Positions 9,865-19,276 of a stretch of DNA of 64,000 nucleotides are shown one piece after another (position 1 is the first letter of the stretch; the number at the start of each line of letters is the position of its first letter). A program made the translations under genes and the position numbers. A model generated the notes under the pieces. That model did no database searches, was not told the origin of the DNA, and worked only from the letters and a program-made list of their open reading frames with translations. Location: the NCBI RefSeq assembly GCF_029278605.1, contig NZ_CP119572.1, forward strand, positions 3,286,001-3,350,000. The letters are read 5' to 3'. The DNA is from Cupriavidus sp. WKF15 (GTDB taxonomy: Bacteria; Pseudomonadota; Gammaproteobacteria; Burkholderiales; Burkholderiaceae).

Positions 9865-10485
9865 ATGGCACAGGAAATCGAGCTGAAGCTCGCCGTTCCC
9901 GATGCGGCGCTGGCGCAGGTCGCTGCGTGGCTCGACGCCAATGGCGAGGCCAAGGGCGAGCTCACGCTGCTCAACGTCTACCTCGACACGCCCGAACGCG
10001 ACCTGGCCCGCGCGCGCGCCGCGCTGCGCCTGCGCCGCAAGGGCGCCCAGTGGCTGCAGACGCTGAAGACCGCTGGGCAAAGCCAGGCCGGCCTGGCCAG
10101 CCGGCACGAGTGGGAAACCGAAGTCGCCGGCGAGGCCATCGAGCTGCAGAAACTGCCGGACGAGGCGCGCGCCTTGCTCGCGCCGCTGGCAGCCCGCCTT
10201 GCCCCGGTCTTTCGCACCGACTTTGCCCGTCGCACCTGGATCCTGGAACAGGACGGCGCGCGCATCGAGGCCGCGCTCGACAGCGGTGCCATCACCGCGC
10301 CGGCCACCCACGCGCAGGAGCGCATCCAGGAACTGGAACTGGAATGGCTGTCGGGCGATGAAAGCCGGGCGGCCGACGCGCTCCACGCGCTTGGCGCGCG
10401 CTTGCAGGCCATCGCCGCGCTGACGCCGTCCGATCTCAGCAAGGCCGCGCGCGGCTACCGGCTGGCCGGTGTCGCAGACGCCTGA
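9865..10485 (+). CDS. CYTH domain protein (inorganic triphosphatase / class IV cyclase-like)
   Basis: A 206-residue CYTH-fold protein, probably a metal-dependent triphosphatase acting on tripolyphosphate or a related organic triphosphate. The diagnostic EIELK (ExExK) is at residues 4-8, followed by the tunnel-wall basic/acidic alternation [22 protein letters not shown] and later ELELEW. The C-terminal CHAD domain often fused in this family is absent. It begins 4 bp after the trpC stop, so it is cotranscribed with trp, and its end overlaps the possible GTG start of ung. No link to tryptophan synthesis is known to me. Confidence 0.85.
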   Translation: MAQEIELKLAVPDAALAQVAAWLDANGEAKGELTLLNVYLDTPERDLARARAALRLRRKGAQWLQTLKTAGQSQAGLASRHEWETEVAGEAIELQKLPDEARALLAPLAARLAPVFRTDFARRTWILEQDGARIEAALDSGAITAPATHAQERIQELELEWLSGDESRAADALHALGARLQAIAALTPSDLSKAARGYRLAGVADA

Positions 10486-11293
10486 TACCTTCCCACCCCC
10501 AGCGATCCTGCCTCCATCCGACCGCATGCAAGCCGACCTTTTCGCCTCCGAGACCGACACAGCAACACCTCGCGCCGCAGCCGCGGGGCTGCAAGCCCAG
10601 GCCGAGGCCCTGCCCGCCGCCTGGCGCGCGTTGCTGGAGCCCTGCCTGACGGCACCGGCCTGGCAGGAGCTGGCCGCCTTCGTCGACCGCGAGCGTTCAG
10701 CCGGCAAGCCGGTCTATCCGCACGAGGTCTTCCATGCACTGCACCTGACGCCGCCCGACGCGGTCAAGGTCGTCATCCTCGGCCAGGACCCGTACCACGG
10801 CACTGGCCTGGTCGGCGGCGTAGAGCTGCCGCAGGCGCATGGCCTCGCCTTCTCGGTACCGGACGGCGTCAAGGTGCCGCCGAGCCTGCGCAACATCTTC
10901 AAGGAAATCGCCGCCGAATACGGCGACAGCCCGGCGCCGCGCGCGTCCGGCAACCTGGAAGGCTGGGCGCGCCAGGGCGTGCTGCTGCTGAACACCGTGC
11001 TGACGGTGGAACAGGGCCAGGCCGCCAGCCATGCGCGGCGCGGCTGGGAAGCGGTGACCGACTGCCTGATCCACGCGCTGGCCGTGAGCCACCCGAACCT
11101 CGTATTCCTGCTGTGGGGCAGCCATGCACAGGCCAAGAAGCCGCTGCTCACGGACAGCCACTGCGTGCTGGAAGCCCCGCACCCGTCGCCGCTCTCGGCG
11201 CACCGCGGCTTCCTGGGGTGCGGGCATTTCCGCGAAGCCAACCAGTGGCTGGAGGCGCACGGACGCACGCCGATCGACTGGCTGGCGGCCTGA
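10469..11293 (+). CDS. ung: Uracil-DNA glycosylase (family 1)
   Basis: Removes uracil from DNA to start base-excision repair. Motif A GQDPYHG is at residues 105-111 (catalytic Asp107) and motif B HPSPLSAH lies near the C-terminus; [11 protein letters not shown] and FLLWGSHAQ are also family hallmarks. Between motif A and the QAHGLAFSV block there is a small insertion ([10 protein letters not shown]) relative to the E. coli enzyme. The listed start is GTG at 10469, overlapping the CYTH gene by 17 nt; ATG at 10526 would remove 19 poorly conserved residues and is equally plausible. Neither has a strong ribosome site. Confidence 0.93.
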   Translation: MSQTPDTFPPPAILPPSDRMQADLFASETDTATPRAAAAGLQAQAEALPAAWRALLEPCLTAPAWQELAAFVDRERSAGKPVYPHEVFHALHLTPPDAVKVVILGQDPYHGTGLVGGVELPQAHGLAFSVPDGVKVPPSLRNIFKEIAAEYGDSPAPRASGNLEGWARQGVLLLNTVLTVEQGQAASHARRGWEAVTDCLIHALAVSHPNLVFLLWGSHAQAKKPLLTDSHCVLEAPHPSPLSAHRGFLGCGHFREANQWLEAHGRTPIDWLAA

Positions 11294-11333
11294 GCGGCTT
11301 TACCGGACTTTCCGGCCGGACTCCGCTTCGCCC

Positions 11334-11606
11334 CTAAACCGTCGGCCGCAGGTCGAAATCCTCGAACCTGCCCTGACCCGGTTCCACGTCCACGTGCGTG
11401 ACGCGCGAGGCCGGCGGGCCGGACTGCATCCAGTCGCGCAGTGCCTCCAGTTGCAGCACCGTGCCGGCGGCCATGACTTCGACGGTGCCGTCGGACCGGT
11501 TGCGCACCCAGCCTTTTAGCCCGAGCGAAATGGCCGCCTGCGCGCAGCCAGCGCGGTAGCCCACGCCCTGCACGCGCCCATGCGCCGTCATGTGCCAGGT
11601 TTCCAT
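11334..11606 (-). CDS. Acylphosphatase
   Basis: Small enzyme that hydrolyses carboxyl-phosphate bonds such as acetyl phosphate or 1,3-bisphosphoglycerate. The 90-residue protein has the signature GRVQGVGYR with catalytic Arg18 and WVRNRSDGTVEV with catalytic Asn36. The ATG at 11606 is chosen because an AGGAGG site lies 8 bases upstream; the frame is open to 11663 with no support. It is convergent with ung and divergent from the ABC transporter genes. Confidence 0.92.
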   Translation of the reverse strand: METWHMTAHGRVQGVGYRAGCAQAAISLGLKGWVRNRSDGTVEVMAAGTVLQLEALRDWMQSGPPASRVTHVDVEPGQGRFEDFDLRPTV

Positions 11607-11819
11607 GGCATGCTCCTCCTTGACCGTGCCGGCCGCCCCGCTACATCGGCACGTCATCCACAAGACGTAAACTAGACGGCTGCCCCGGGCGTTACCAGAG
11701 AATGCGCGCCACGAGGCGTGATGTCGCCGGCACCCAAGCCGTCAGCCAGGTCCCATCGACGGGCCGCCCCTTCCGCCGCCGGTCATCGCCATGCCGGCTG
11801 CGCCAGCCCACCAAGCGCC

Positions 11820-13574
11820 ATGATGCAGCAACCCGCCAACGACAACCCGGCCACGCCAGCGCCCGGCTATGACAGCCAGCTGCTGACCGCCCCGCCCAAC
11901 CGCTTCGACTTCGCGCTGCTGCCGATCCTGCTCGCGATCCTCGTCATGGTGGCGTTCGCGGCACAGCAGATGAACGTGCCATTCGTGCCCGGCGAGCCGA
12001 TGACGGTGCATCTGGACATCGCCTACCTGCCCTACTACCTGATGCGCACCAGCATCCGCATGCTGGCGGCGCTGGCGGCGTCACTGGTGTTCTCGCTGGC
12101 GTTCGCGGCGCTGGCGTCCAAGAACCGCACGGCCGAAAAGGTGCTGGTGCCGGCGCTGGACATCCTGCAATCGATCCCGGTGCTGGGCTTCCTCTCGATC
12201 ACCGTGACCGGCTTCATCGCGCTGTTCCCGGGCAACCTGATCGGCGTGGAATGCGCGGCGATCTTCGCCATCTTTACCTCGCAGGCCTGGAACATGGCCT
12301 TCAGCCTGTACCAGTCGTTCCGCACCATCCCGGGCGACCTGCTCGAGGCGGCAGCCATGTTCCGGCTGTCGCCGTGGCAGCGCTTCTGGCGGCTGGAAGT
12401 GCCGTTCGCCATGCCGGGGCTGCTGTGGAACATGATGATGTCGATGTCCGGCGGCTGGTTCTTCGTGGTCGCCTCGGAAGCCATCTCGGTGTCTGGCCAA
12501 GACATCCGGCTGCCGGGCATCGGCTCTTATATCGCGCTGGCCATCCAGCAGCAGGACCTGGCGGCGATCGGATGGGCCATCGTCTCCATGCTGGTCGGCA
12601 TCCTGCTGTATGACCAGCTGCTGTTCCGCCCGCTGGTGGCGTGGGCCGACCGCTTCCGCTTCGAGACGCTGGCCCAGGACAAGGAGCCCGAGTCGTGGCT
12701 GCTCAACCTGCTGCGCCGCTCGGAGTGGGTGCGGGCCTTGCTGGCGCGCACGGCGGCGCTGGCCGAGCGCACGCTGGCGTGGGGCGCGCGGCCCCAGGGC
12801 CGCGCGTCGGCCGAACCCGATCCGCGCCGCGTGCAATGGCGCGAGCGCGCCGCCAACGCGGTCATCCTGCTGGTGGCGCTGGCCGCGCTGGGCCGCGTGA
12901 TGTACTTCGTGCACAGCGAAGTCGGCTGGGCCGAAGTCGGCCATGTGCTGTGGCTGGGCATGCTGACCATGGTGCGCGTGATCGTGCTGATCGCGCTGGC
13001 GGCGGTGATCTGGGTGCCGATCGGCATCCGCATCGGCCTGAACCCGTCGGTGGCGCGCATTGCGCAGCCGGTGGCGCAGTTCCTGGCGGCCTTCCCCGCC
13101 AACCTGATGTTCCCGCTGGTGGTCATGCTGATCGTGCGCTTCGGCCTGAACCCGGAAATCTGGCTCAGCCCGCTGCTGATCTTCGGCACGCAGTGGTACA
13201 TCCTGTTCAATTTGGTGGCCGGCGCGTCGGGCATCCCGACCGAACTCAGGCTGGCCGCGCGCAATTTCGGCCTGCGCGGCTGGCTGCTGTGGAAGCGCTT
13301 CCTGATCCCCGCGGTGTTCCCGAGCCTGCTGACCGGGCTGGTGACGGCCGCGGGGGGCTCGTGGAACGCCAGCATCGTGGCGGAATACGTCACCTGGGGC
13401 GACCGCACGCTGGTCGCCACGGGGCTGGGCAGCTATATCGCCGAAACCACCGCGCGCGGCGACTTCCCGCGCATCGCGCTGGGCATCGGCGTGATGGCGC
13501 TGTTCGTGGTCGGCTTCAACCGGCTGCTGTGGAACCGCCTGTATCAACTCGCGCAGGAGCGCACCCGCTTGTAA
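11820..13574 (+). CDS. ABC transporter permease with two fused transmembrane domains (NitT/TauT-like)
   Basis: A 584-residue inner-membrane protein with two binding-protein-dependent permease domains in tandem, roughly residues 60-290 and 380-580. Each has the EAA loop: LEAAAMFRLSPWQRFWRLEVPFAMPGLL and LRLAARNFGLRGWLLWKRFLIPAVFPSLLTGL are partly visible as EAAAMF...G/P and AARNFG...P. A single chain can thus supply both halves of the channel. The start at 11820 (MMQQPAND) is preferred over 11718 because the extra 34 residues look non-coding. The ATPase gene follows 7 bp later. No periplasmic binding protein is encoded nearby, so the substrate is unknown. Confidence 0.88.
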   Translation: MMQQPANDNPATPAPGYDSQLLTAPPNRFDFALLPILLAILVMVAFAAQQMNVPFVPGEPMTVHLDIAYLPYYLMRTSIRMLAALAASLVFSLAFAALASKNRTAEKVLVPALDILQSIPVLGFLSITVTGFIALFPGNLIGVECAAIFAIFTSQAWNMAFSLYQSFRTIPGDLLEAAAMFRLSPWQRFWRLEVPFAMPGLLWNMMMSMSGGWFFVVASEAISVSGQDIRLPGIGSYIALAIQQQDLAAIGWAIVSMLVGILLYDQLLFRPLVAWADRFRFETLAQDKEPESWLLNLLRRSEWVRALLARTAALAERTLAWGARPQGRASAEPDPRRVQWRERAANAVILLVALAALGRVMYFVHSEVGWAEVGHVLWLGMLTMVRVIVLIALAAVIWVPIGIRIGLNPSVARIAQPVAQFLAAFPANLMFPLVVMLIVRFGLNPEIWLSPLLIFGTQWYILFNLVAGASGIPTELRLAARNFGLRGWLLWKRFLIPAVFPSLLTGLVTAAGGSWNASIVAEYVTWGDRTLVATGLGSYIAETTARGDFPRIALGIGVMALFVVGFNRLLWNRLYQLAQERTRL

Positions 13575-13581
13575 GGCAACG

Positions 13582-14931
13582 ATGGCAGAAAACCTGAACC
13601 CCGCCGTCACGGCGCCCGTGATCGAACTGCGCGGCGTCTCCAAGATGTTCCGCACGGCCAGCCAGAGCGACCGCTCCGTGCTCGAAGGCGTCGACCTGAC
13701 GCTGCGCGAAGGCGAAATCGTCGCCATGCTGGGCAAGTCCGGCTCGGGCAAGTCGACCCTGTTGCGCATCATGGCCGGGCTGGTCGGCGCCGACCGCGGC
13801 GAAGTGCAGTTCCGCGGCAGCCGCCTGAATGGCACGGCCGAGGGCATCGCCATGGTGTTCCAGTCGTTCGCGCTGTTCCCGTGGCTCACGGTGCAGCAGA
13901 ACGTGGAGCTGGGGCTGGAAGCCCAGGGCGTGCCCAAGGCCGAGCGCGCGCGCCGCGCGGAAGCGGCGATCGACATGATCGGGCTGTCGGGCTTCAACGG
14001 CGCGCTGCCGCGCGAGCTGTCCGGCGGCATGCGCCAGCGCGTGGGCATCGCGCGCGCGCTCGTGACGCAGCCCGACCTGCTGCTGATGGACGAAGCGTTT
14101 TCCGCGCTCGACGTGCTCACCGGCGAGACGCTGCGCGACGAAATGCTGGACCTGTGGGAAAGCGGCCGCGCCAATATCCGCAGCATCCTGATCGTTTCGC
14201 ACAATATCGAGGAAGCGGTGATGATGGCCGACCGGATCGTCATCCTGTCGAGCGATCCGGGGCGCATCCGCGCCGAAGTCCGCGTGCCGTTCCCGCGCCC
14301 GCGCAACCGCGACGCCGCCCAGGTGCGCGCGCTGATCGACGAGGTCTACATGCTGATGACTTCGCCGGCGGCGCCCGAGCCGCGCGTGCCGGCACTGGCG
14401 CCATCGCGCCAGATCGGCTACCGGCTGCCGGACGTGGACATCAGCCAGATGGACGCCATCCTCGACCTGCTGTCGGAGCCGCCGTTCCACGGCCGGGCCG
14501 ACCTGCCGCACCTGGCCGACGAGGCCGGCCTGACCGACGACGACCTGCTGCCCGCCTGCGAAGCCTTGCAGCTGTTGCAGCTCGCGCATATCGAGCGCGG
14601 CGACATCACCACCACCGAGACGGGCCGCGAGTACTATGCGGCCGAGCCGAACGAGCGCAAGGCCATGTTCGGCCGGCAGTTGCTCGCGCATGTCGCGCTG
14701 GCCACGCATATCCGGCGCGAACTGGAAGCGTCGGAGGACGGCGAAGTCGGCGAGGAGCAGGTGCTGCGCGAACTGGAAGCCTTCCTCAAGCCCGAGGAAG
14801 CGGAGCGCGTGCTGTCCGTGGCGATCGACTGGGGGCGTCACGGCGAGGTATATGAGTACAGCTATAACAGCGGGATGCTGACGTTGCCGAAGGAGGAGCA
14901 GGACCAAGGGGAAGCTGGCGTAGAACGCTAA
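13582..14931 (+). CDS. ABC transporter ATP-binding protein with C-terminal AAA-associated domain
   Basis: ATPase partner of the preceding permease. Walker A GKSGSGKST is at about residues 52-60, the Q-loop follows in VFQSFALFPW, the signature is LSGGMRQRVGIARAL and Walker B is LLLMDEAFSALD. After about residue 270 the protein extends 180 residues beyond a normal 250-260-residue NitT/TauT ATPase. This extension (SQMDAILDLLSEPPF, ADLPHLADEAGL) resembles the AAA-associated C-terminal domain with a winged-helix look, which may sense a ligand or protein. Together the two genes form a compact importer of unknown specificity. Confidence 0.88.
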   Translation: MAENLNPAVTAPVIELRGVSKMFRTASQSDRSVLEGVDLTLREGEIVAMLGKSGSGKSTLLRIMAGLVGADRGEVQFRGSRLNGTAEGIAMVFQSFALFPWLTVQQNVELGLEAQGVPKAERARRAEAAIDMIGLSGFNGALPRELSGGMRQRVGIARALVTQPDLLLMDEAFSALDVLTGETLRDEMLDLWESGRANIRSILIVSHNIEEAVMMADRIVILSSDPGRIRAEVRVPFPRPRNRDAAQVRALIDEVYMLMTSPAAPEPRVPALAPSRQIGYRLPDVDISQMDAILDLLSEPPFHGRADLPHLADEAGLTDDDLLPACEALQLLQLAHIERGDITTTETGREYYAAEPNERKAMFGRQLLAHVALATHIRRELEASEDGEVGEEQVLRELEAFLKPEEAERVLSVAIDWGRHGEVYEYSYNSGMLTLPKEEQDQGEAGVER

Positions 14932-14954
14932 CCTGACAACCTTCTGAAGCGTGA

Positions 14955-14984
14955 CTCCCCTCTCCCATGCATGGGAGAGGGGAG
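14955..14984. repeat. Perfect 30-bp palindrome between convergent genes
   Basis: Two 15-base arms (CTCCCCTCTCCCATG at 14955-14969 and its exact reverse complement at 14970-14984) with no spacer, midway between the ABC ATPase (+) and the FUSC protein (-). There is no T run, so it is not a standard intrinsic terminator on either strand. It resembles REP-type palindromes, and could block RNA decay or transcription from both sides. Confidence 0.8.
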
Positions 14985-15023
14985 GAACCGACGTCGTCGT
15001 CGGTCCTATTCCCTGCCCGTACC

Positions 15024-17336
15024 TCAGTCCCGCATCCGCATCGCCCGACCGATCGCACCGGTGCGCAGCGCGATCTTGGCCGCGTCCTCGCGCAGCGCGC
15101 GCAGGCGGCGTTCCAGCACGGCATTGGCGGGACGGCCCGTGGAACTGGCGGTCGGGCCGGCTTCGTGGGCGGACTCCCCTGCCGCCGCCGCGTGTGCAAG
15201 CTCGTCGGCCCGGCGCCGGTCGGCCGAGTCCGCGAGCCGCGCGCGCCGGTCATCGGCATGTTCGGGCGGCGGGCCTTCGAGCGGCGGCCTGCCGGCGCCG
15301 GCCACCTGCTCGCCGGCGCGGATGAAGCCCGCGCCCCGGCTGCCCGAGCGGTCGTCCGCGGCCAGCCGTTCGATCGCCAGTTGCAGGCTGCGGCTGGCGG
15401 CATCGGTCGCCTGCTCGATCGCCGTTTCCGCCGCGGGGATGTCGAGTTCGGTGTAGTGCTGCCGCACCTGGATGCGCGCGGCCGCCACGTGCGCCGCCAC
15501 CAAGTAGTTCTGCACGATAAACCGGTTCAGGTTGTCCACCGCGCGGTGCCGGCTCCTGGGCTCGTCGAGCATGCGCTGGAACGAGCCGATCAGTGCCGAC
15601 AGCGCATCCATGAACTGCTTGCGCTGCACGCGGTAGGCGAAGTCGTCCTTGGCCCGGCGCAGCAGCAGGTCGCGCGTGGCCGCGATATAGCGGCGGTTGG
15701 CCTGCAGCACGCCTTCCACCAGCTTCGGAATGGCGCGGTACTCCCAGCTCGGCAGCACGAAGCTGAAGAGCGAGGCGATGATGCCACCGATCACCGTATC
15801 CACCAGCCGCTCGCCCGCCGCGTTCTGGGTGTTCGGCATCAGCAGGTTGATCTGGATAAGCACCTGCACGCAGGCCGCGATCGCCGTATAGCGGTACTTG
15901 ATGGTCACGAACGCCGCGCTTGCCACCAGCGCCAGGAACAGGAAACCGAGCAGGATCAGCGGTTCGTGGAATACCTTCAGGATGCCCACTGAGATGATGC
16001 AGCCGATCAGCGTGCCGATCACGCGGTCGTTGTAGCGCTGCTTGGTCATGCTGAAATTGGGCTTCAGGATGACGATGATGGTCAGCAGGATCCAGTAGCC
16101 GTGCGAGGCGTATGGCACGTGGTCCGCGACCCACAACCCGAGCGCGACCGCCATCGAGATCCGCAGCGCGAAGCGGAATGCGGGCGAGCGCCACTTGAGG
16201 TTGTCGCGCAGCACGCCGAGCTCGTACTTCTGGCGCGTGAGGAACGGCGTCATGTCGGCGCCCGGCAGCACCTTGGCCGGCTCCACGGGCGTGCGCGACG
16301 CCTCGTGCAGTTGCCCCACCAGCGTGATCGCGCCGCGGATCATGTCCAGCGTCTCGGCCAGCGCCGTCATCGCCGCTGGCGAGATGTGGTGGTGGCGCAG
16401 CTGCGCGATCCCGGCCTCCACGGCACGCAGGCCTTCCCGATAGTCCACGGCGGCATAGGACGGGCGCCCGCGCGTGACTTCGTAGGCAATCTCCTCGACG
16501 TCCTTGCACATCAGCAGCACAAGCTTGCGCAGCTGGTCCAGCACCGGCGTGCCGCCGAAGGTCTGGCGCAGCAGCGGATAGTCGGTGTTGGTGGACAGGA
16601 TGTACTCGTACAGGTCGAGCATGCGCAGGTGCACCTGCACCAGCAGCCCGTCATGCGGCGTACGGTTGCCGCGCAGCACCAGGTCGCGCGCGGCCTGCTG
16701 GCGCTCCGCGACGATGATCTGCTGGCGCACCAGCTGGTTGAACTGGGCGTCGTAGTCGCTGCCGGCGTCGTAGAAGCCGGCCTTGACCTCGAGATAGCGG
16801 GCCATCTCGTACAGCGACTCGGCCAGGATCTGCTGCTTGGTGCGGCGCTCGGTGACCCAGCTCACGAGCATGGCGTACGCGAGGTAGGCCACCGCCCCGA
16901 TGAGGAACAGCCCCGTGTGCTCGAGCGCGCGGCGCACCACGAAGTCCTCGTTGATGGTCAGCGTCATCACGAACAGCGTGGAGAACTGCAGCGGCAGCGT
17001 CTTGTTGCCGTACACCGTCATCATGCCGGCCATGAAGGTGACCAGCACCAGCACGAATGGCATCACGCGCGGGAACGGCGTGGCCAGCGCCACCGCCAGC
17101 GTGACGGCGCTGGTCAGCAGCACGCTGGCCAGCATCTCGTTGAACTTGTGGCTCACCGGGCTCGGCAAGTCCATCAGGCTGGTGCACAGCGCGCCCATCG
17201 ACACCACCATCGCGGTGGGCAGGTCGGCGAACTGCAGGGCGATCAGCGTGGCGCCGATCACGCCCGTGGCCGAGCGCAGGCCACGGTAGACATAGTGCGA
17301 ATAGACGAAGGTGCGGGGATCGTGCGCGTATTGCAT
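15024..17336 (-). CDS. FUSC family inner-membrane protein (YccS/aromatic acid exporter-like)
   Basis: A 770-residue protein of the fusaric-acid-resistance-like family. It has an N-terminal hydrophobic block of about six segments (residues 15-160), a long soluble region, a second hydrophobic block (about residues 385-520, e.g. ISMAVALGLWVADHVPYASHGYWILLT) and a soluble C-terminal tail. The duplicated 6-TM plus cytoplasmic layout is that of the YccS/AaeB group, proposed to export aromatic acids or other toxic compounds. The last 60 residues are Arg/Ala-rich and low-complexity. It stands alone; the nearest minus-strand gene starts 1.9 kb away. Substrate unknown. Confidence 0.85.
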   Translation of the reverse strand: MQYAHDPRTFVYSHYVYRGLRSATGVIGATLIALQFADLPTAMVVSMGALCTSLMDLPSPVSHKFNEMLASVLLTSAVTLAVALATPFPRVMPFVLVLVTFMAGMMTVYGNKTLPLQFSTLFVMTLTINEDFVVRRALEHTGLFLIGAVAYLAYAMLVSWVTERRTKQQILAESLYEMARYLEVKAGFYDAGSDYDAQFNQLVRQQIIVAERQQAARDLVLRGNRTPHDGLLVQVHLRMLDLYEYILSTNTDYPLLRQTFGGTPVLDQLRKLVLLMCKDVEEIAYEVTRGRPSYAAVDYREGLRAVEAGIAQLRHHHISPAAMTALAETLDMIRGAITLVGQLHEASRTPVEPAKVLPGADMTPFLTRQKYELGVLRDNLKWRSPAFRFALRISMAVALGLWVADHVPYASHGYWILLTIIVILKPNFSMTKQRYNDRVIGTLIGCIISVGILKVFHEPLILLGFLFLALVASAAFVTIKYRYTAIAACVQVLIQINLLMPNTQNAAGERLVDTVIGGIIASLFSFVLPSWEYRAIPKLVEGVLQANRRYIAATRDLLLRRAKDDFAYRVQRKQFMDALSALIGSFQRMLDEPRSRHRAVDNLNRFIVQNYLVAAHVAAARIQVRQHYTELDIPAAETAIEQATDAASRSLQLAIERLAADDRSGSRGAGFIRAGEQVAGAGRPPLEGPPPEHADDRRARLADSADRRRADELAHAAAAGESAHEAGPTASSTGRPANAVLERRLRALREDAAKIALRTGAIGRAMRMRD

Positions 17337-17385
17337 GGACGCGTGGCTGGGTCAGGCTGCGGAGATACTGCGGGGCACGCGGATT

Positions 17386-19224
17386 TCAGTGGCCCAGCCA
17401 GCGCGTGCGCGCAGTGTGGCGCCCGCTTTCCAGGCTCAGCTTGTGCTGCGCCGAGGGTTCGCGTGCGAGCGTCAGCGGCAGCACGTGCAGCTCGTCGCGC
17501 CGGAACACGTGCAGCGTGACGGGATCCCCGGCACGGTAGCGCGCCAGCAGCTTGTCGAACTGGCCAGGTGCCACGCGCAGGCCGTCGACCGCGGCCAGCA
17601 GGTCGCCCGCGGACACGCCGCCAGCCTGCGCCGCGCCGCAGTCGAGCACCTGGGTCACCCGCACCCAGCCATCGTCGGTCTTGGTCTTGATGCCCAGCGC
17701 CGCGGCGCGGGTCGCCTTTTGCGCCTCGGACTTGACGCCGAAACGCCTGAACAGCGGCGCCAGCGGCAGTTCGCCGGTACCTTCGGTCAGCGAGCGCAGC
17801 AACGCACCGAGGCGCAGGCCCGTGACCTCGTCGAACAGTGCATGGACCTCGGCCTCCGTGACGCCACGCTGGACCGCATCCGGCGCATAGAAGTCGCGCC
17901 CGTAGCGCTGCCACAGCGCGCGCATCACGTCGTCGAGCGAGCGCCGCCCGCCGGTCTTGTCGCGGATGGTCAGGTCGAGCGTCAGCGCCACCAGCGAGCC
18001 CTTGGTGTAGTAGCTGACGATGGCATTGGGCGCGTTCTCGTCCTGGCGGTAGTACTTGGTCCAGGCATCGAACGAACTGTCCGCCACGCTCTGCTTGGTG
18101 CGGCCGTTGCCGCGCAGCACGCCGTTCCAGGTCTTGGCCAGCATCTCGACGTATTGGGTGTCGGTCACGCAGCCCGAGCGCACCAGCACGAGGTCGTCGT
18201 AGTAGCTGGTGAAGCCCTCGAACAGCCACAGCAGCGGCGTGTAGGATTCCTCCCGCAGCCGGTACGGCACGAACGCGGCGGGCTTGATGCGCTTGACGTT
18301 CCAGGTGTGGAAATACTCGTGGCTGCACAGGCCCAGGTAGGTGCGGTAGCCCTCGCTGGACTCGCTGTCGCCGCGCACCGGCAGGTCCGAGCGCGCGCAC
18401 ATCAGCGCGGTGCTGGCGCGGTGTTCCAGGCCGCCGTAGCCATCCGTGGTCACCATCGTCATGAAGACATAGCGGCGATTGCTGTCCAGGAATGGCGCGC
18501 GTGCGGTGCGCGGCTCGAACAGGCGGATCTGGGTTTCGCAGATGCGCTTGAGGTCGCGGCAGACACGCTCGATGTCAAGCTGCGGCACGCGGCCTGTGAA
18601 CACCACGTCATGCTGGGCCCCGCATGCGCGGAAGGTGGCCAGCAGGAAGTCGCCCATTTCGACCGGGTGATCGACCAGCTCGTCATAGTCGGCGACCTGG
18701 TAGCGGCCGAAGCCATAGCGTTTGGCGCCCTCGCGGCCCGATGCCTCGCGCATCGCGGTGGCCACGCGCCAGTTGCGGTACGCGTCGCCGGCGGGCGCGT
18801 GGATATCCACGGTGCAGGGCTGGTCCTCCTGCCCGTCCACGCACAGGAACACCGAACTGCCGTTGAAGAAACCGTGGGTCGTGTCGAGATGCGCGGCGCG
18901 CACCGACAGGTCCCAGGCATAGACTTCATAGCTCAGCGTGAGCGCACCGGCCGATGCGTCGACCGGCGCAGCCTGCCAGCTGTGCTTGTCGAGCTTGGTC
19001 AGCGCCACCGGCTTGCCGCCCGCGTCGGCGCGGATGCGCACGATATGGCGGGCGAATTCGCGGATCATGTAGCTGCCCGGAATCCAGGCCGGCAGGAAGA
19101 AGCGCTGGCCGGCAGGATCGGGCGAGGTCACCGTGACGGTGACGGCGAAGAGATGCGCTTCGGGCTGAAGCGGGGCAATGGCATAGCGGATCGGCGTCAT
19201 GGGCATGATTGTATCGTTCGTCAT
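17386..19224 (-). CDS. M61 family peptidase with PDZ domain
   Basis: Zinc aminopeptidase-like protein of family M61 (glycyl aminopeptidase group). The 612-residue protein has the N-terminal beta domain, the zinc motif in SHEYFHTWNVKRIKP (HExxH form HEYFH) and the downstream LLWLFEGFTSYYDDLVL containing the third zinc ligand. A PDZ domain is visible near the C-terminus (residues about 490-580, GVSAGDLLAAVDGLRV). No signal peptide is visible, which suggests a cytosolic protein. Starts at 19224, 19206 and 19200 are all possible; I list the longest. It is 52 bp downstream of the oxidoreductase gene on the same strand. Confidence 0.92.
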   Translation of the reverse strand: MTNDTIMPMTPIRYAIAPLQPEAHLFAVTVTVTSPDPAGQRFFLPAWIPGSYMIREFARHIVRIRADAGGKPVALTKLDKHSWQAAPVDASAGALTLSYEVYAWDLSVRAAHLDTTHGFFNGSSVFLCVDGQEDQPCTVDIHAPAGDAYRNWRVATAMREASGREGAKRYGFGRYQVADYDELVDHPVEMGDFLLATFRACGAQHDVVFTGRVPQLDIERVCRDLKRICETQIRLFEPRTARAPFLDSNRRYVFMTMVTTDGYGGLEHRASTALMCARSDLPVRGDSESSEGYRTYLGLCSHEYFHTWNVKRIKPAAFVPYRLREESYTPLLWLFEGFTSYYDDLVLVRSGCVTDTQYVEMLAKTWNGVLRGNGRTKQSVADSSFDAWTKYYRQDENAPNAIVSYYTKGSLVALTLDLTIRDKTGGRRSLDDVMRALWQRYGRDFYAPDAVQRGVTEAEVHALFDEVTGLRLGALLRSLTEGTGELPLAPLFRRFGVKSEAQKATRAAALGIKTKTDDGWVRVTQVLDCGAAQAGGVSAGDLLAAVDGLRVAPGQFDKLLARYRAGDPVTLHVFRRDELHVLPLTLAREPSAQHKLSLESGRHTARTRWLGH

Positions 19225-19276
19225 TCGGCGCGATCTGCCGAGGTTGGCCGAGGCTGGCCGAGGCCGTCGGGCGCGA

